Source of the DNA: Myxococcales bacterium
Lineage (GTDB): Bacteria > Myxococcota_A > Polyangia > Haliangiales > Haliangiaceae
Reading direction: 5' to 3'
DNA: 64,000 nucleotides
Assembly: GCA_016707895.1 (NCBI GenBank)
Contig: JADJGV010000005.1
Span: 372,001-436,000 of the forward strand
Under the pieces are notes generated by a model that worked only from the letters and a program-made list of their open reading frames with translations, did no database searches and was not told the DNA's origin. Made by a program: the position numbers and the translations under genes. Below, one piece after another: positions 36,295-48,974 of the stretch; position 1 is the first letter of the stretch; every line of letters begins with the position of its first letter.

Positions 36295-37833
36295 ATGGAC
36301 GGGATGGGGCAGGGGCGGGGCGTCGATGTGTCTTCGCTGGCGGGCGACGCGGCGGCGGCGAACAAGGACGTGGCCGCGGCGCGGGCGGCGGCCATCGCGC
36401 GGCGGAAGGCGCACGCGGCGCTGGGGGCTCGGATCGCCGAGCAGGCGTATCAGCTCGACGCGGCGATGCATCGGCTGCTAGCCGATCTGCGCGAGTTCGA
36501 CGCGGCGGGATACTGGGCCGACGCGGGCGCGACGTCGTGCGCGAGCTGGCTGGCGTGGCGGGTGGGCTGGGACCCGGGCACGGCGCGCGAGCACGTGCGG
36601 GTCGCGCGGGCGCTGGGCGCGCTGCCGCGGGTCGACGCGGCGCTCCGGGCGGGCCGCCTGTCGTACTCCAAGGTGCGCGCGATCACCCGCGTCGCCACGC
36701 CGGCCACCGAGGCGGCGCTGCTCGACGACGCGTCGCGCACCACCGCCGCGCAGCTCGAGCTGATCTGTCGCAAGCTGCACGCGGTGCAGCGGCTCGGCGG
36801 GCAGTCGGCCCGGGACGTCGCGGCGCGTCGCACGGTCTCGCGGCGCGAGCGCGACGACGGCATGGCCGTGATCGAGGCGGTGCTGCCCGCCGACGAGGCC
36901 GCCGTCGTCTGGGCTGCGATCGAGCGGGCGGCGACCGAGCGCGAGCCGATCGGCGCCGTGGCCGACGAGCCCAAGGCAACCGCTGACGCTGGGGCGCTCG
37001 CGGGCGCGGGCGCGGCGACCGACGTTTCCGCGGGAACGCCGCAGACGTGCGTGAAGGCGGCGCCGGTCCGCCGCGTCGATGGCCTGGTCGCGATGGCGCA
37101 GGCCGTGCTCCGCGGTGACGCGCCCTCGCGCGCGCCGATCGAGGTGGTGCTCACGATCAGCCGCGACGCGCTGGCGAGCGTGGGCGATGGCGGCGTCGCG
37201 GCCGAGGCGTCCGCGGGGACGATCGCGACGGCGTCGCGACCGTCCGACGCGAGCGGCTCCCCGGCGATCGGCTGCTTCGCCGACGGCACCGCGGTGTCGG
37301 CCGAGACCGCCCGCCGGCTGGCGTGCGACTGCGGCGTCGTGGCGATGACGACGGACGCCGCTGGCAATCCGCTGTCGGTCGGGCGACGCACGCGGTCGAT
37401 CCCGGCGGCGATCGCGCGGGCGCTGGCGCGGCGCGACGCCACCTGCCGCTTTCCCGGCTGCACCAACCACCGCTTCCTCGCCGGTCACCACCTGACGCAC
37501 TGGATCCACGGCGGCGAGACCGCGCTCGCCAACCTGTGCCGGCTGTGCCCGACGCACCACCGCTACGTCCACGAGCACGGCTACCGGGTCGAGCTGCGGG
37601 ACGGCGAGCCGGTCTTCTTCCACCGCGGCCGTGAGGTCCACGCGGAGCCGCCTCGGCCGCGCGCGATCGACGCGCCCCGCGCCTGGTCCGCCATCCGCGC
37701 TGCCAACGCCGACGTCGCGATCGACGCCACGACCGGCCAGTGCGCCTGGGACGGCCTGCCGATCGACTACGGCCTGGTCGTCGATGACCTGGCGCGCCTC
37801 GAGCGCGGCGCGTGCACGGCCGGCGCCGGCTGA
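36295..37833 (+). CDS. DUF222 / HNH endonuclease family protein
   Basis: A 512-residue protein. The N-terminal about 40-200 residues form the DUF222 helical region (ADLREFDAAGYWADAGATSC, SWLAWRVGWDPGTAREHVRV, ALRAGRLSYSKVRAITRVAT). The centre is a low-complexity Ala/Gly/Ser linker containing one copy of a 21-bp palindrome. The C-terminus is HNH: RRDATCRFPGCTNHRFLAGH, then HHLTHWIHGGETALANLCRL with CPTHHRYVHEHGYRVEL. This is the 13E12/DUF222-HNH architecture abundant in actinobacteria and some myxobacteria. Such proteins are associated with mobile DNA and are of unsettled function, though the Cys/His pattern suggests nuclease activity. It is downstream of the immunity island and may be part of the same acquired region. 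Confidence 0.85.
   Translation: MDGMGQGRGVDVSSLAGDAAAANKDVAAARAAAIARRKAHAALGARIAEQAYQLDAAMHRLLADLREFDAAGYWADAGATSCASWLAWRVGWDPGTAREHVRVARALGALPRVDAALRAGRLSYSKVRAITRVATPATEAALLDDASRTTAAQLELICRKLHAVQRLGGQSARDVAARRTVSRRERDDGMAVIEAVLPADEAAVVWAAIERAATEREPIGAVADEPKATADAGALAGAGAATDVSAGTPQTCVKAAPVRRVDGLVAMAQAVLRGDAPSRAPIEVVLTISRDALASVGDGGVAAEASAGTIATASRPSDASGSPAIGCFADGTAVSAETARRLACDCGVVAMTTDAAGNPLSVGRRTRSIPAAIARALARRDATCRFPGCTNHRFLAGHHLTHWIHGGETALANLCRLCPTHHRYVHEHGYRVELRDGEPVFFHRGREVHAEPPRPRAIDAPRAWSAIRAANADVAIDATTGQCAWDGLPIDYGLVVDDLARLERGACTAGAG
37021..37041. repeat. 21-bp near-palindrome, copy B
   Basis: A near-palindrome around TTTCCGCGGGAA inside the DUF222 gene linker, 19 of 21 positions identical to the intergenic copy at 17298-17318. 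Confidence 0.5.
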
Positions 37834-37869
37834 CGCGCCGACGCTGGAGGCCGGCGCCGGGCCGGGTTC

Positions 37870-38259
37870 GGCGGGCTCTTCGGCACGCGTGGGGTCGTAG
37901 CGGCCCTGCGCGTGACAGGTGGCCGCGTCAGCCGAGGCGCCGGCTTCCCTGCGGCCTTCGCCGCGCGCTGAGGCGGCGGGCCGGTGCGTTTGGGACGCGT
38001 CGGGGCCCGCCCCGAGCGCCATCACGATCATCTGGCGGGCACGGCCGTACGAACGCGTGGTCGCGAGGCGCACCAGCTCCGCCACGATGTCGTCGCTGGC
38101 GATCTCGAACAGCGCGCTGCGAAGCCATCGCTCGAGCAACGGCACCATCGCCTTTGGATACCGATGGCCGCTGAGGCTGGCATGGCTCGCGGCCGGGTCG
38201 ATCTTGCGAGCCTCGCAGATCAGGGCCTTGAGGTGGGCTCTCCAATCGAGAGCAGGCAC
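37870..38259 (-). pseudogene. HEAT-like gene remnant
   Basis: An open frame starts at a GTG (38259) with HLKALICEARKIDPAASHAS, YPKAMVPLLERWLRSALFEI and VAELVRLATTRSYGRARQMI. These look like the first two helices of a HEAT-like repeat protein. After about residue 100 the composition turns into low-complexity antisense of the DUF222 gene, so the gene appears truncated by that insertion or a frameshift. No ribosome site is visible. The remainder of the 37834-38390 spacer holds a terminator and nothing else convincing. Confidence 0.3.
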
Positions 38260-38312
38260 GGCGCTCGAATGTCCCGCATCGACTGCCGATCGCCCGGCGT
38301 GGTCTGCCCGGC

Positions 38313-38351
38313 CGAAAATGCGACGGCCGGCCAGGTCGCCCTGGCCGGCCG
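38313..38351 (-). terminator. Rho-independent terminator of 38391-41801 gene
   Basis: CGGCCGGCCAGG / CCTGGCCGGCCG stem (12 bp, TCGC loop, 38324-38351), followed on the minus strand by CGCATTTTC. It has the same T-run style as the 63443 terminator. Confidence 0.75.
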
Positions 38352-38390
38352 CGGAGACGTCAGGTGGCGGCTAGGACGGCCGCCGGATGA

Positions 38391-41300
38391 TCACGGGATG
38401 TTCCAGCGCAGGGCGGTGGTGCCCGGGGTGACCGTGTTCGCGGTGTTGATGCCGACCGCGAAGCCGGTGGTGCCGGCCGCGTTCTCGACGCCGACCGTCG
38501 CGCTCGAACCGGTGGTGCGCGCCGCGTCGCCGGCCGCCGAGCAGTAGTGGAACTCGATCGGCCCACCCTCGACGAACTGCGCCTGGAACCGCACGTTCGA
38601 GCCGCTGACGAGGAAGATCGTCGCGGACCATTGCACGGTGAAGCGGCGGTTGGGCGCGGTGCCGGTGGTCAGCGTGGTAACCGTCGCCACGTCAAGGTCG
38701 TCCCAGAACGGAGCCAGCCAGCCATTCGGCGTGCTCGTGCTTGGCACCGTCGTGGGGTTGGAGAAGGTCGCAGTCGACGTGCCGCTGGCCGTGGTGAAGA
38801 GCTGCATCACGCCGTTGGCCGACGCGCTGAAGCTGACCATGTTGCTACCGTACATCGGCACCGTGAACGGCAGCGCGGTGTTGGCCGACACGCCCTCGTC
38901 GTCGTCCGGCGGCGTCGCCAGCGCGGTCGCCGTGGTCATGTCGGTGCACGCCAGTGGGATGGACTGGAACGGGTTCAACGTGCACACCGTGGGCGACGCC
39001 GTGTTGCAGGTGTAGCCGACCTCCTGGGTGCACGTCGCGCTGCAGCCGTCGTTCGGCATCGTGTTGCCGTCGTCGCAGACCTCGAGGCCGGCGTCGCGGG
39101 TGCTGTCGCCGCAGACCGCGACGCGGCGGGTGACGCGCAGCGCGTAGCGCGCGACGATGGCGTCGTCGCCGAACTCGGTGACGTGGAGGTAGCGCGTCGC
39201 CCCGGGCGCGAGCCCGAAGCTGACGCGCGAGCACGCGCCCAGGCCGGTGGTGTCGTCGTTCGAGGTGATCACCGCGCCGGCCGCGTCACGGACGTTGATG
39301 CCGGTATCGATGACGCACGGACGGCCCACGCCGAGCGTGAGGTCGTTGGTCTCGGCGGTGACCACGACGCCAGCGGTGCCCGTGTTCGTCACCGCGAAGA
39401 CGTCCTCGTCGCCGGCGGTGCCGGGCGCCGCGCCGACGCGCAGCGCCGCGAGCCAGGTGCGACCGCCGCCCGCGAGGTCGGCGACGCCCTGGGCGGTCGC
39501 GTTGGTGACGACCGTCGCCGCGCTGGCGGCGGTGAAGTCGTTGCCGCCGATGCCGGTGCCGCCGGTGGCCGGCGTGCCGTCCTCGTTGGGCTCGAGCTCG
39601 TTGGTGCCCTCGACCTGGCAGGTCGCGGAGCAGCCATCGTTGGGCATGGTGTTGCCGTCGTCGCACTCCTCGACGCCCGGCGTCTGGGTCGTGTCACCGC
39701 AGACGATCGCCCGGCGCGTGACCTGCGCGACGTAGCGCCCGACCACGGCGTTGTCGCCGTTCTCGGTGACGTGGACGTAGCGGGTGGTGCCGGACGCCAT
39801 GACGAAGGTGACGCGCGAGCAGCCGTCACCGCTGACGCGGTCGTTGTTGCTGGTGAGCACCGCGCCCGCGGCGTCGCGGACGTTGATGCCGGTATCGACG
39901 GCGGTCGCCACGCACGGCTGGTTGAGGCCGCGCGTCGGATCCCAGGTGTCGACCTGGACTTCGAAGGCGCCGGTGCCCGAGTTGGTCAGCGCGAAGACGT
40001 CCTCATCGCCGGCGGTGCCCGGCGCCGCGCCGACGCTGAGCGCCGCGAGCCAGGTGCGGCCGCTGGTCGCGACGTCGACGACGCCCTGGGCGGTCGCGTT
40101 GGTGACCACCGTGGCTGCGCTGGCGGCGTTGAAGTCGTTGCCGACGATGCCGGTGCCACCAGTCGCGGGCGTGCCGTCCTCGTTGGGCTCGACCTCGGTC
40201 GTGCCCTCGATCGTGCAGGTCGCGCTGCAGCCGTCGCTGGCGGCGGTGTTGCCGTCGTCGCACTCCTCCACGGTCGGGACCTGGCGGTTGTCGCCGCACA
40301 CGATCGCGCGGGCCTGAACCTGCAGGCCGTAGCCCGGGATCACGTCGGTGTCGCCGAAGTCGACGACGTGGGCGTAGACGGTGGTGTTCGCCGCGAGGAC
40401 GAAGGACACCTTCGAGCAGCGATCCGTCGAGACGTTGCGATCGTCGTTGGAGGCGAGGACCGTGCCCTGAGCGTTGCGGATGTTGAGGCCGGTGTCGATC
40501 GACGTCCCGCAGGCGACGCCGAGGCCGAAGCCGGTGGCGCGGTTCCACACGTCGACGGTGACCTCCACCTGCGCGGCGGTGTCGTTGGTGATCGCCCAGG
40601 CGTCCTCGTCGCCGCCGGTGCCCGGGGCGGCGCCCACGGACAGCGCGCCGAGGCGGTTGACCGAGCCACCGCTGGCCAGGATCGCGCCCTGGGTGTTGGC
40701 GTTCGTCGCCGCGACGCTGATGGCCGGCGCGGTGGCGGTGTCAAAGTCGTTGCCAGCGAAACTCGAGCCCCCGATCGACGGCGTCCCGTCCTCGTTGGGC
40801 TCGACCTCGGACAGCTCGGTGCGGCACAGCGACGAGCAGCCATCAAAGTTGACCGTGTTCGAGTCGTCGCAGACCTCCGGGGCGATGATCATGCCGTCGC
40901 CGCAGATCGGCGCACAGGTCGACACCGCGCCGGTGCAGGCCCAGCCGGTCTCGATCGCGCAGGCGGCCGAGCAGCCGTCGCCGGGGGTCTGGTTGCCCAT
41001 GCCCTGGTCGCAGGTCTCGGCGCCGACGGCGATGACGCCGTCGCCGCAGGTGGCGGTGCACACCGAGGGCACCGCGGCGGTGCAGGTGTAGCCGGCCTCG
41101 GGCGCACAGGTCACCGAGCAGCCGTCGCCGCCCATGGTGTCGCCGTCGTCGCAGGTCTCGGTGCCGGTGGTGACGCCGTTGCCGCAGCCGGTGACGGTGC
41201 AGTTGTTGTCGCAGCCGTCGCCGTTCATGGCGTTGCCGTCGTCGCAGGTCTCGGTGCCGGTCTGGACGCCGTTGCCGCAGCCGGTGGGCCGGCAGGTGCC

Positions 41301-41801
41301 GCCGACGCCGTCGTCGCAGCCGTCGCCGTTCATGTTGTTGCCGTCGTCGCACATCTCGCCGGCCTGCATGACGCCGTCGCCGCAGTCGGGCGCCTGGCAG
41401 GTCATCGGGGTGCCCGAGCAGACGCCGCTGGTGCAGTCGGCGGGGACGGTGCAGCCGGCGCCGGTGTCACAGGTGCGGGCCGGGGCGCACGAGCCGCCGC
41501 AGTCCACGCCGGTCTCGGTGCCGTTCATCTGGCCGTCGGTGCACGAGGCCGCCGGCACGCAGGTGCCGCTGGCGTTGCACGTGCCGCCGCCGGTGCACGT
41601 CGCGCCGGTGCGCGGCGTGTTGACCGGCTGGCCAGCGACGCACTCGTCGGTGGTGCACTCGTTGCTGTCGTCGACAGGCGTGCAGGTGGGGGCGTCGATC
41701 GGCGGTCGGGCGTCGATCGTGGTGCCGCCATCGTCGCCGCTACATGCGGCGATGACGGCAGCTGACAAAGCTAGTAGCCAGGTGGTGTGACAAGTTCGCA
41801 T
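38391..41801 (-). CDS. Giant DUF4215 / PPC-like surface lipoprotein
   Basis: A 1136-residue lipoprotein (signal ending VIAAC). Residues 30-140 are a Cys-rich opening with ETGVDCGGSC and related short repeats. Eight DUF4215 repeats follow the CGDGVxxxxExCDDGNxxxxDGCSxxC pattern: five near the N-terminus, then one between each later unit. Three PPC-like units each start EVEPNEDGTP (or ELEPNEDGTP) and contain GNDF and DEDxxAxTN, giving a roughly 200-residue period. The C-terminus (about 990-1136) is a strand-rich domain with the NGWLAPFWDDLD block, also found in 60598-63405. Such proteins are typical myxobacterial surface or secreted structural or adhesive proteins. The start 41801 gives a good lipobox. 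Divergent-type spacing to the ECF sigma gene upstream. Confidence 0.85.
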   Translation of the reverse strand: MRTCHTTWLLALSAAVIAACSGDDGGTTIDARPPIDAPTCTPVDDSNECTTDECVAGQPVNTPRTGATCTGGGTCNASGTCVPAASCTDGQMNGTETGVDCGGSCAPARTCDTGAGCTVPADCTSGVCSGTPMTCQAPDCGDGVMQAGEMCDDGNNMNGDGCDDGVGGTCRPTGCGNGVQTGTETCDDGNAMNGDGCDNNCTVTGCGNGVTTGTETCDDGDTMGGDGCSVTCAPEAGYTCTAAVPSVCTATCGDGVIAVGAETCDQGMGNQTPGDGCSAACAIETGWACTGAVSTCAPICGDGMIIAPEVCDDSNTVNFDGCSSLCRTELSEVEPNEDGTPSIGGSSFAGNDFDTATAPAISVAATNANTQGAILASGGSVNRLGALSVGAAPGTGGDEDAWAITNDTAAQVEVTVDVWNRATGFGLGVACGTSIDTGLNIRNAQGTVLASNDDRNVSTDRCSKVSFVLAANTTVYAHVVDFGDTDVIPGYGLQVQARAIVCGDNRQVPTVEECDDGNTAASDGCSATCTIEGTTEVEPNEDGTPATGGTGIVGNDFNAASAATVVTNATAQGVVDVATSGRTWLAALSVGAAPGTAGDEDVFALTNSGTGAFEVQVDTWDPTRGLNQPCVATAVDTGINVRDAAGAVLTSNNDRVSGDGCSRVTFVMASGTTRYVHVTENGDNAVVGRYVAQVTRRAIVCGDTTQTPGVEECDDGNTMPNDGCSATCQVEGTNELEPNEDGTPATGGTGIGGNDFTAASAATVVTNATAQGVADLAGGGRTWLAALRVGAAPGTAGDEDVFAVTNTGTAGVVVTAETNDLTLGVGRPCVIDTGINVRDAAGAVITSNDDTTGLGACSRVSFGLAPGATRYLHVTEFGDDAIVARYALRVTRRVAVCGDSTRDAGLEVCDDGNTMPNDGCSATCTQEVGYTCNTASPTVCTLNPFQSIPLACTDMTTATALATPPDDDEGVSANTALPFTVPMYGSNMVSFSASANGVMQLFTTASGTSTATFSNPTTVPSTSTPNGWLAPFWDDLDVATVTTLTTGTAPNRRFTVQWSATIFLVSGSNVRFQAQFVEGGPIEFHYCSAAGDAARTTGSSATVGVENAAGTTGFAVGINTANTVTPGTTALRWNIP
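39000..40810 (-). repeat. About 600-bp internal tandem units in 38391-41801 gene
   Basis: Three in-frame units of roughly 600 bases, each opening with (S/T/N)E(V/L)EPNEDGTP and a GGSSFAGNDF/GGTGIVGNDF-type GNDF segment, then a DUF4215 motif. The second and third are highly similar at DNA level, indicating recent duplication. Confidence 0.75.
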
Positions 41802-41897
41802 GGAGCGCACGATAGTCAGACGCGATCGCGTGGCGCAATTGAGAAGCACGACACGCAGTGACTTCCGCGATCGCGGTGAGATCGGCGCGCAAACGGA

Positions 41898-42419
41898 TTA
41901 CGCGATCGCGTCGATCGGCGCGAACCGCGCGCGCAGCCGGGCCCGGGCCCGCATGATCCGCGTGCCGACCGTCCCGGTGGCCACGCCCTGGGCCCGCGCG
42001 ATCGCGGCGTAGGCCCGCCCCTCGAAGGTGTACATGCGGAAGGCGTCGCGCACGTCGTCGGGCAGGTCGTCGACGGCGGCGCGGACGTCGTCGACCGAGA
42101 TCGCGGCCCACCGATCGACGTCGTCGTGCGCGGGCGCAGGTGGCTCGACCGAAAACGCGACCTCCTGCGGGCGGACGCGGCGGCGGCGCAGGCGGTCGAT
42201 GAACGTGTTGGTGAGGATGCGGAGGAGCCAGTAGCGGGCGAGCTCGGGCGAGCGGAGGCCGGCGCGCCAGCGGAACGCGCTGAGCAGCGCGTCCTGGACC
42301 AGGTCGTCGGCGTCGCCGCGGCCGCGGGTGAGGCGCGCCGCCTTCTTGCGCAGCTCGGGCAGGTGACGGGCGACGATGGCGTCGAAGTCGAGGTCGGTCG
42401 CGGCGGCGGCGTCGAGCAT
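41898..42419 (-). CDS. ECF RNA polymerase sigma factor
   Basis: A 173-residue protein. Region 2: RHLPELRKKAARLTRGRGDA, DDLVQDALLSAFRWRAGL, with YWLLRILTNTFIDRLRRRRV. Region 4: DDLPDDVRDAFRMYTFEGRA with AAIARAQGVATGTVGTRIMR. Both regions are complete and the length is typical of ECF factors without extensions. No anti-sigma gene adjoins; its divergent neighbour (42585) is a kinase with an FGE-like output domain, which may supply regulation by phosphorylation (inference). The GTG/ATG start at 42419 is chosen from the first conserved helix. Confidence 0.85.
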   Translation of the reverse strand: MLDAAAATDLDFDAIVARHLPELRKKAARLTRGRGDADDLVQDALLSAFRWRAGLRSPELARYWLLRILTNTFIDRLRRRRVRPQEVAFSVEPPAPAHDDVDRWAAISVDDVRAAVDDLPDDVRDAFRMYTFEGRAYAAIARAQGVATGTVGTRIMRARARLRARFAPIDAIA

Positions 42420-42584
42420 GGCCGGGGCGTTTGCACCCCGCGCGCCGGCGGAAGTGGCTGGAATCACGACCGCAGTGCGTCGTGCGCGCGGGACCGCCCG
42501 CGGGCCGCACGCGCGCGGTGACACGCGCGGTAACAGGTCCCGCGGCTCACACCGGCGCGGCGACCGGTGGCATTCTGATCAGAG

Positions 42585-44612
<2,028 letters not shown>

Positions 44613-44633
44613 CTCAGACCAAGGAGATGATCG

Positions 44634-45170
44634 ATGGCCAAGGCCAAGACCGCACCGAAGAAGCCCAGCACCAAGAAGCCGGCGCCCAAGTTGCCCCCGC
44701 CCAAGAAGCCGGCCGCGGCGAAGAAGGCGCCGGCCAAGCCGACCCAGGTGCCCAAGAAACCGACGACCGTGCCGGTCGCGAGCGGCGCGATCCTGGCCGC
44801 CAGCGAGGTGGTGCCGTTTCACCTGGAGGTGATGGCGCTCGACGGTCAGGTGACGGTCTACACCGCCAACACCGGCGACCTGGTGGTCAGCCCGCCCGAG
44901 TGGATCGCGGTGGTGCCCGTGACGCCGTGCGCGCGGCGCTACCTGTTCTTGATCCAGATCTACGATGGTGACCGCAAGTTCGCGATGCTGCCGATGATCG
45001 ACGGCGCCAGCGCGCCGCGGCTGCCGGCCGCCGGCGGCTGGGTGCGGCCGATCGTGGTGGGCACGTTCCACCTGATCGGCTCGGACCGGCTGCTCAGCCG
45101 CCGCGACATCGCCGGCATCATCGGCGGCCACGCGGGCAAGCCCGGCGAGGCAGTGCCGCCCAACACCTGA
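44634..45170 (+). CDS. Small protein with basic Ala/Lys/Pro N-terminus
   Basis: A 178-residue protein with AAGGAG 9 bases upstream of the ATG. The first about 55 residues are Lys/Pro/Ala-rich (KKPSTKKPAPKLPPPKKP), a flexible basic tail. The rest is strand-rich (VVPFHLEVMALDGQVTVYT, SPPEWIAVVPVTPCARRYLF, DGASAPRLPAAGGWVRPIVV). No catalytic motif or signal peptide. It ends 1 base before the caspase-WD40 gene, so the two are tightly coupled. The basic tail could bind DNA, RNA or a phosphorylated partner. Confidence 0.65.
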   Translation: MAKAKTAPKKPSTKKPAPKLPPPKKPAAAKKAPAKPTQVPKKPTTVPVASGAILAASEVVPFHLEVMALDGQVTVYTANTGDLVVSPPEWIAVVPVTPCARRYLFLIQIYDGDRKFAMLPMIDGASAPRLPAAGGWVRPIVVGTFHLIGSDRLLSRRDIAGIIGGHAGKPGEAVPPNT

Positions 45171-45171
45171 C

Positions 45172-46911
45172 ATGCCCGTCGCGCTCCCCACCGCCAGGCC
45201 CGCCGGCGATGGCGTCCAACGCCGCCGCGCGGTGGTGGTCGGCATCGACGACTACGTCGACCCCGACGATCACCTGGACTACTGCGCGGCCGACGCCCGC
45301 AAGGTGGGGGCGCTGCTGCGCGAGCGCGGCTACGCGGTGACCGAGGTGCACGACGGCCCCGGCGGCAAGGGCAAGGGCAAGGTCACGGCCGCGGCGGTGC
45401 TGGCCGCGGTGACGAAGGTCATGGCCGCCTCCGACGAGGACGACCTCGTCGTGTTCTACGCGTCGTGCCACGGCGTGCGGATCGCGGGCCGGCCGTTCTT
45501 GACGATGGCTGACACGCCGAAGACGCCGAGCTTCGAGGCCGGCCACCAGGCGCGCGGCCTGGCGCTGGCCGATCTGTTCGCGGCGCTGCGCGGTCGGCCG
45601 CGGTGGGTGTCGGTGTTCCTCGACGTGTGCCACATGGGGCTGGGGCTCGATCCGAGCGTCGCCGACTCGACCCAGCACAACGACGACAAGGGCGGCGGGT
45701 TCGCGCTGCTGTCGGGGTCGAGCGCCGACGGCATCACCCAGGACACGATCGGTGGCGCGATCTTCACCACGTGCCTGGTCGACGGCATCGCCGGCGCCGC
45801 CGCCGATCCCGACGGCGCGGTGCGGTTCAGCGCGCTGGCGCGCCACGTCCAGGCCGGCGTCGAGGCGTGGCGCAAGGGGCCGATCGGCCAGCAGAAGAAG
45901 TCCGAGCAGGCCCCGGTCCTGCGCCTCGAGGTCGCCGACGTGCCGGTGATCCCGCCGAGCCCGTTCGGCGAGCTCGAACCCAAGCTCGCGGCCAAGATCA
46001 CCTGCGCGGCGTGGTCGCCCGACGGGCGGCGCATCGCGACCACGTCGGAGGACTTCACGCTGCGGCTGTGGGATCCGGTGTCCCGGCGGCAGGTGCTGGG
46101 ATCGATGGAGCACCTGATCGTCGAGGGCGGCCAGACCAGGCACGGCTACCTGGGCGGCGTCGCGTTCGCGCCCGACGGTCAGGTGGTCGCGAGCTGCGGC
46201 AACGAGGGCACGGTGCGCACGTGGCAGGTGGCCGGGGCCAACGAGGTCTCGCCGATCCCCGCCGGCGTCGGCGCGATCTGCACCAAGGTGGCGTGGCACC
46301 CGAAGGGCACGCTGCTGGTGGCGGGCGCCGAGAACGGCGTCCACGTCTACGCCGCGGACTCGATCAAGCGGCTCACGTATCAGCGCACGCTGACCGGCCA
46401 CGTCGGCTTCGCGTGGTGCGTGGCGTTCGCGCCCGACGGCGAGCTGGTGAGCGGCGGCAAGGACGGCACGGTGCGCTGCTGGGACGTCGCGACCGGCGCG
46501 TGCACCCGGCAGTGGCAGGTCGAGGGCCCGGTGTGGGCGGTGGCGATCTCGCCCGACGGCAAGCACGTGGTCACCGGCGGCGCCGACGAGCCGGCCGGGC
46601 CGACGCTGGTGAACGAGGTGCGCAGCTGGGACCGCAAGACCGGCAAGCTGGTGCGGCGCTACGCCGGCCACGGCGGCGGCGTCACGTCGATCGCGTTCGA
46701 CAAGCCGGGCGCGCGCCTGGCCACCACCAGCTACGACGGCAAGGCCCGGGTGTGGAGCGCCGCCGACGGCCGCAAGCTGTACGAGTTCGGGGTCGCGGTC
46801 GACGGTCGCGCCCACCGCCCCGAGGCCTACGCGGCGGTGTTCTCGCCGGACGGCGCCCGGCTGTTCGTCGGCTACGCCGACGGCCGCGGGCGCTTGTACA
46901 CGCTCGGTTGA
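45172..46911 (+). CDS. Caspase-family peptidase with WD40 propeller
   Basis: A 579-residue cytosolic protein. Caspase-like domain about 15-255: RRRAVVVGIDDYVDPDDHL, then DEDDLVVFYASCHGVRIAG with His100 and WVSVFLDVCHMGLGLD with Cys153, the classical His/Cys dyad in HG and DxC contexts. A WD40 region (about 265-575) shows repeated WSPDGRRIATTSEDFTLRLW-type blades, AFAPDGELVSGGKDGTVRCW, AISPDGKHVVTGGADE and SPDGARLFVGYADGRG. Bacterial caspase-WD40 proteins occur in signalling and in predicted programmed-death/defence modules; the trigger is unknown. It is preceded by a 178-residue gene (1-base gap) and followed by an FHA-sigma54 activator. Confidence 0.85.
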   Translation: MPVALPTARPAGDGVQRRRAVVVGIDDYVDPDDHLDYCAADARKVGALLRERGYAVTEVHDGPGGKGKGKVTAAAVLAAVTKVMAASDEDDLVVFYASCHGVRIAGRPFLTMADTPKTPSFEAGHQARGLALADLFAALRGRPRWVSVFLDVCHMGLGLDPSVADSTQHNDDKGGGFALLSGSSADGITQDTIGGAIFTTCLVDGIAGAAADPDGAVRFSALARHVQAGVEAWRKGPIGQQKKSEQAPVLRLEVADVPVIPPSPFGELEPKLAAKITCAAWSPDGRRIATTSEDFTLRLWDPVSRRQVLGSMEHLIVEGGQTRHGYLGGVAFAPDGQVVASCGNEGTVRTWQVAGANEVSPIPAGVGAICTKVAWHPKGTLLVAGAENGVHVYAADSIKRLTYQRTLTGHVGFAWCVAFAPDGELVSGGKDGTVRCWDVATGACTRQWQVEGPVWAVAISPDGKHVVTGGADEPAGPTLVNEVRSWDRKTGKLVRRYAGHGGGVTSIAFDKPGARLATTSYDGKARVWSAADGRKLYEFGVAVDGRAHRPEAYAAVFSPDGARLFVGYADGRGRLYTLG

Positions 46912-46946
46912 CGACGGGCGGCGCGGTCGTGCGATCATGGCGTGGC

Positions 46947-48263
<1,317 letters not shown>

Positions 48264-48273
48264 CGGCGGCGCG

Positions 48274-48894
48274 TCAGCGGTAGCGCACGCCGAGCCCGAA
48301 CGTCGTGCGCTGGGTCGACTGGTCGGCGCCGAGATCGGTGGTCCAGTCGGCGGTCACGAACAGCGCGGTCGCGCCGCGGTGCCAGGCGTCGACGCCGAGC
48401 CGCAGCCGCGCCGTCGGCGTCACGCTGGTCATGACCTCGTCGTCGAAGCGGTGGCGCGCGCCGCCCAGGCCGGCGCCGAGCCACACCGTCCGCCACGCCC
48501 GCACGTCGACGCCGAAGCCGACGTCGACGTCGCGCAGCGGCGGGCGCCCCGGCGCGCCGGCGGTGTCGAGCGTGACGCCGGCGCGGCCAGCGAGCACCAC
48601 CCGCCGCGTGAGGCGCGCGCCGAGGGTGAAGCCCAGCCCGGTGGCGAGCTGAGTGTCGGTCGCGTCGTCCTTCGCCAGCGTCAGGCCGGCGTCGACGGCG
48701 ACGAAGCCGCCGCGCGGGTAGGCGCGGTGGTGGCTGCGGCCGTCCGTGTTCGGCTCCTGGCGGCGCCGCAGGGCGTCGGGCGAGCCCATCGTCGGGGACG
48801 GCGGCGCTGGCCGGGTGTTGCCGTCGTCGGTCGGCAGCGCGGCGGCGGTCGAGGCGGTGAACGCGAGGGTGGCGAACAGCGCGAGTCGTTGCAT
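48274..48894 (-). CDS. Outer-membrane beta-barrel-like protein
   Basis: A 206-residue protein with signal peptide ending ALP-TDD. The mature part alternates strands in a barrel-like way: GGFVAVDAGLTLAKDDATDT, QLATGLGFTLGARLTRRVVL, AGRAGVTLDTAG, DVDVGFGVDVRAWRTVWLGA, ALFVTADWTTDLG, ending TTFGLGVRYR, where the terminal aromatic/Arg fits a barrel closing strand. An ATG at 48906 adds four residues; the 48894 start is chosen for signal-peptide shape. No specific porin or autotransporter family is recognised. Confidence 0.65.
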   Translation of the reverse strand: MQRLALFATLAFTASTAAALPTDDGNTRPAPPSPTMGSPDALRRRQEPNTDGRSHHRAYPRGGFVAVDAGLTLAKDDATDTQLATGLGFTLGARLTRRVVLAGRAGVTLDTAGAPGRPPLRDVDVGFGVDVRAWRTVWLGAGLGGARHRFDDEVMTSVTPTARLRLGVDAWHRGATALFVTADWTTDLGADQSTQRTTFGLGVRYR

Positions 48895-48974
48895 CGGTGC
48901 GCGCATCGTGATCACGCTGCGCGGCGACGCAAGAGGAATTCGGAGTTCGCCACGCTTTGCCGGCCGCGCGCTGC

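Noticed and set aside
39000..40810. CRISPR-like or transposon repeats
   Set aside because: The repeats are long, in frame and encode domain units of one lipoprotein; no spacers.
38547..41765. Long plus-strand open frame opposite the DUF4215 lipoprotein
   Set aside because: Shadow of the repeats; no signal or motif, composition biased to Val/Gly/Ala/Arg.
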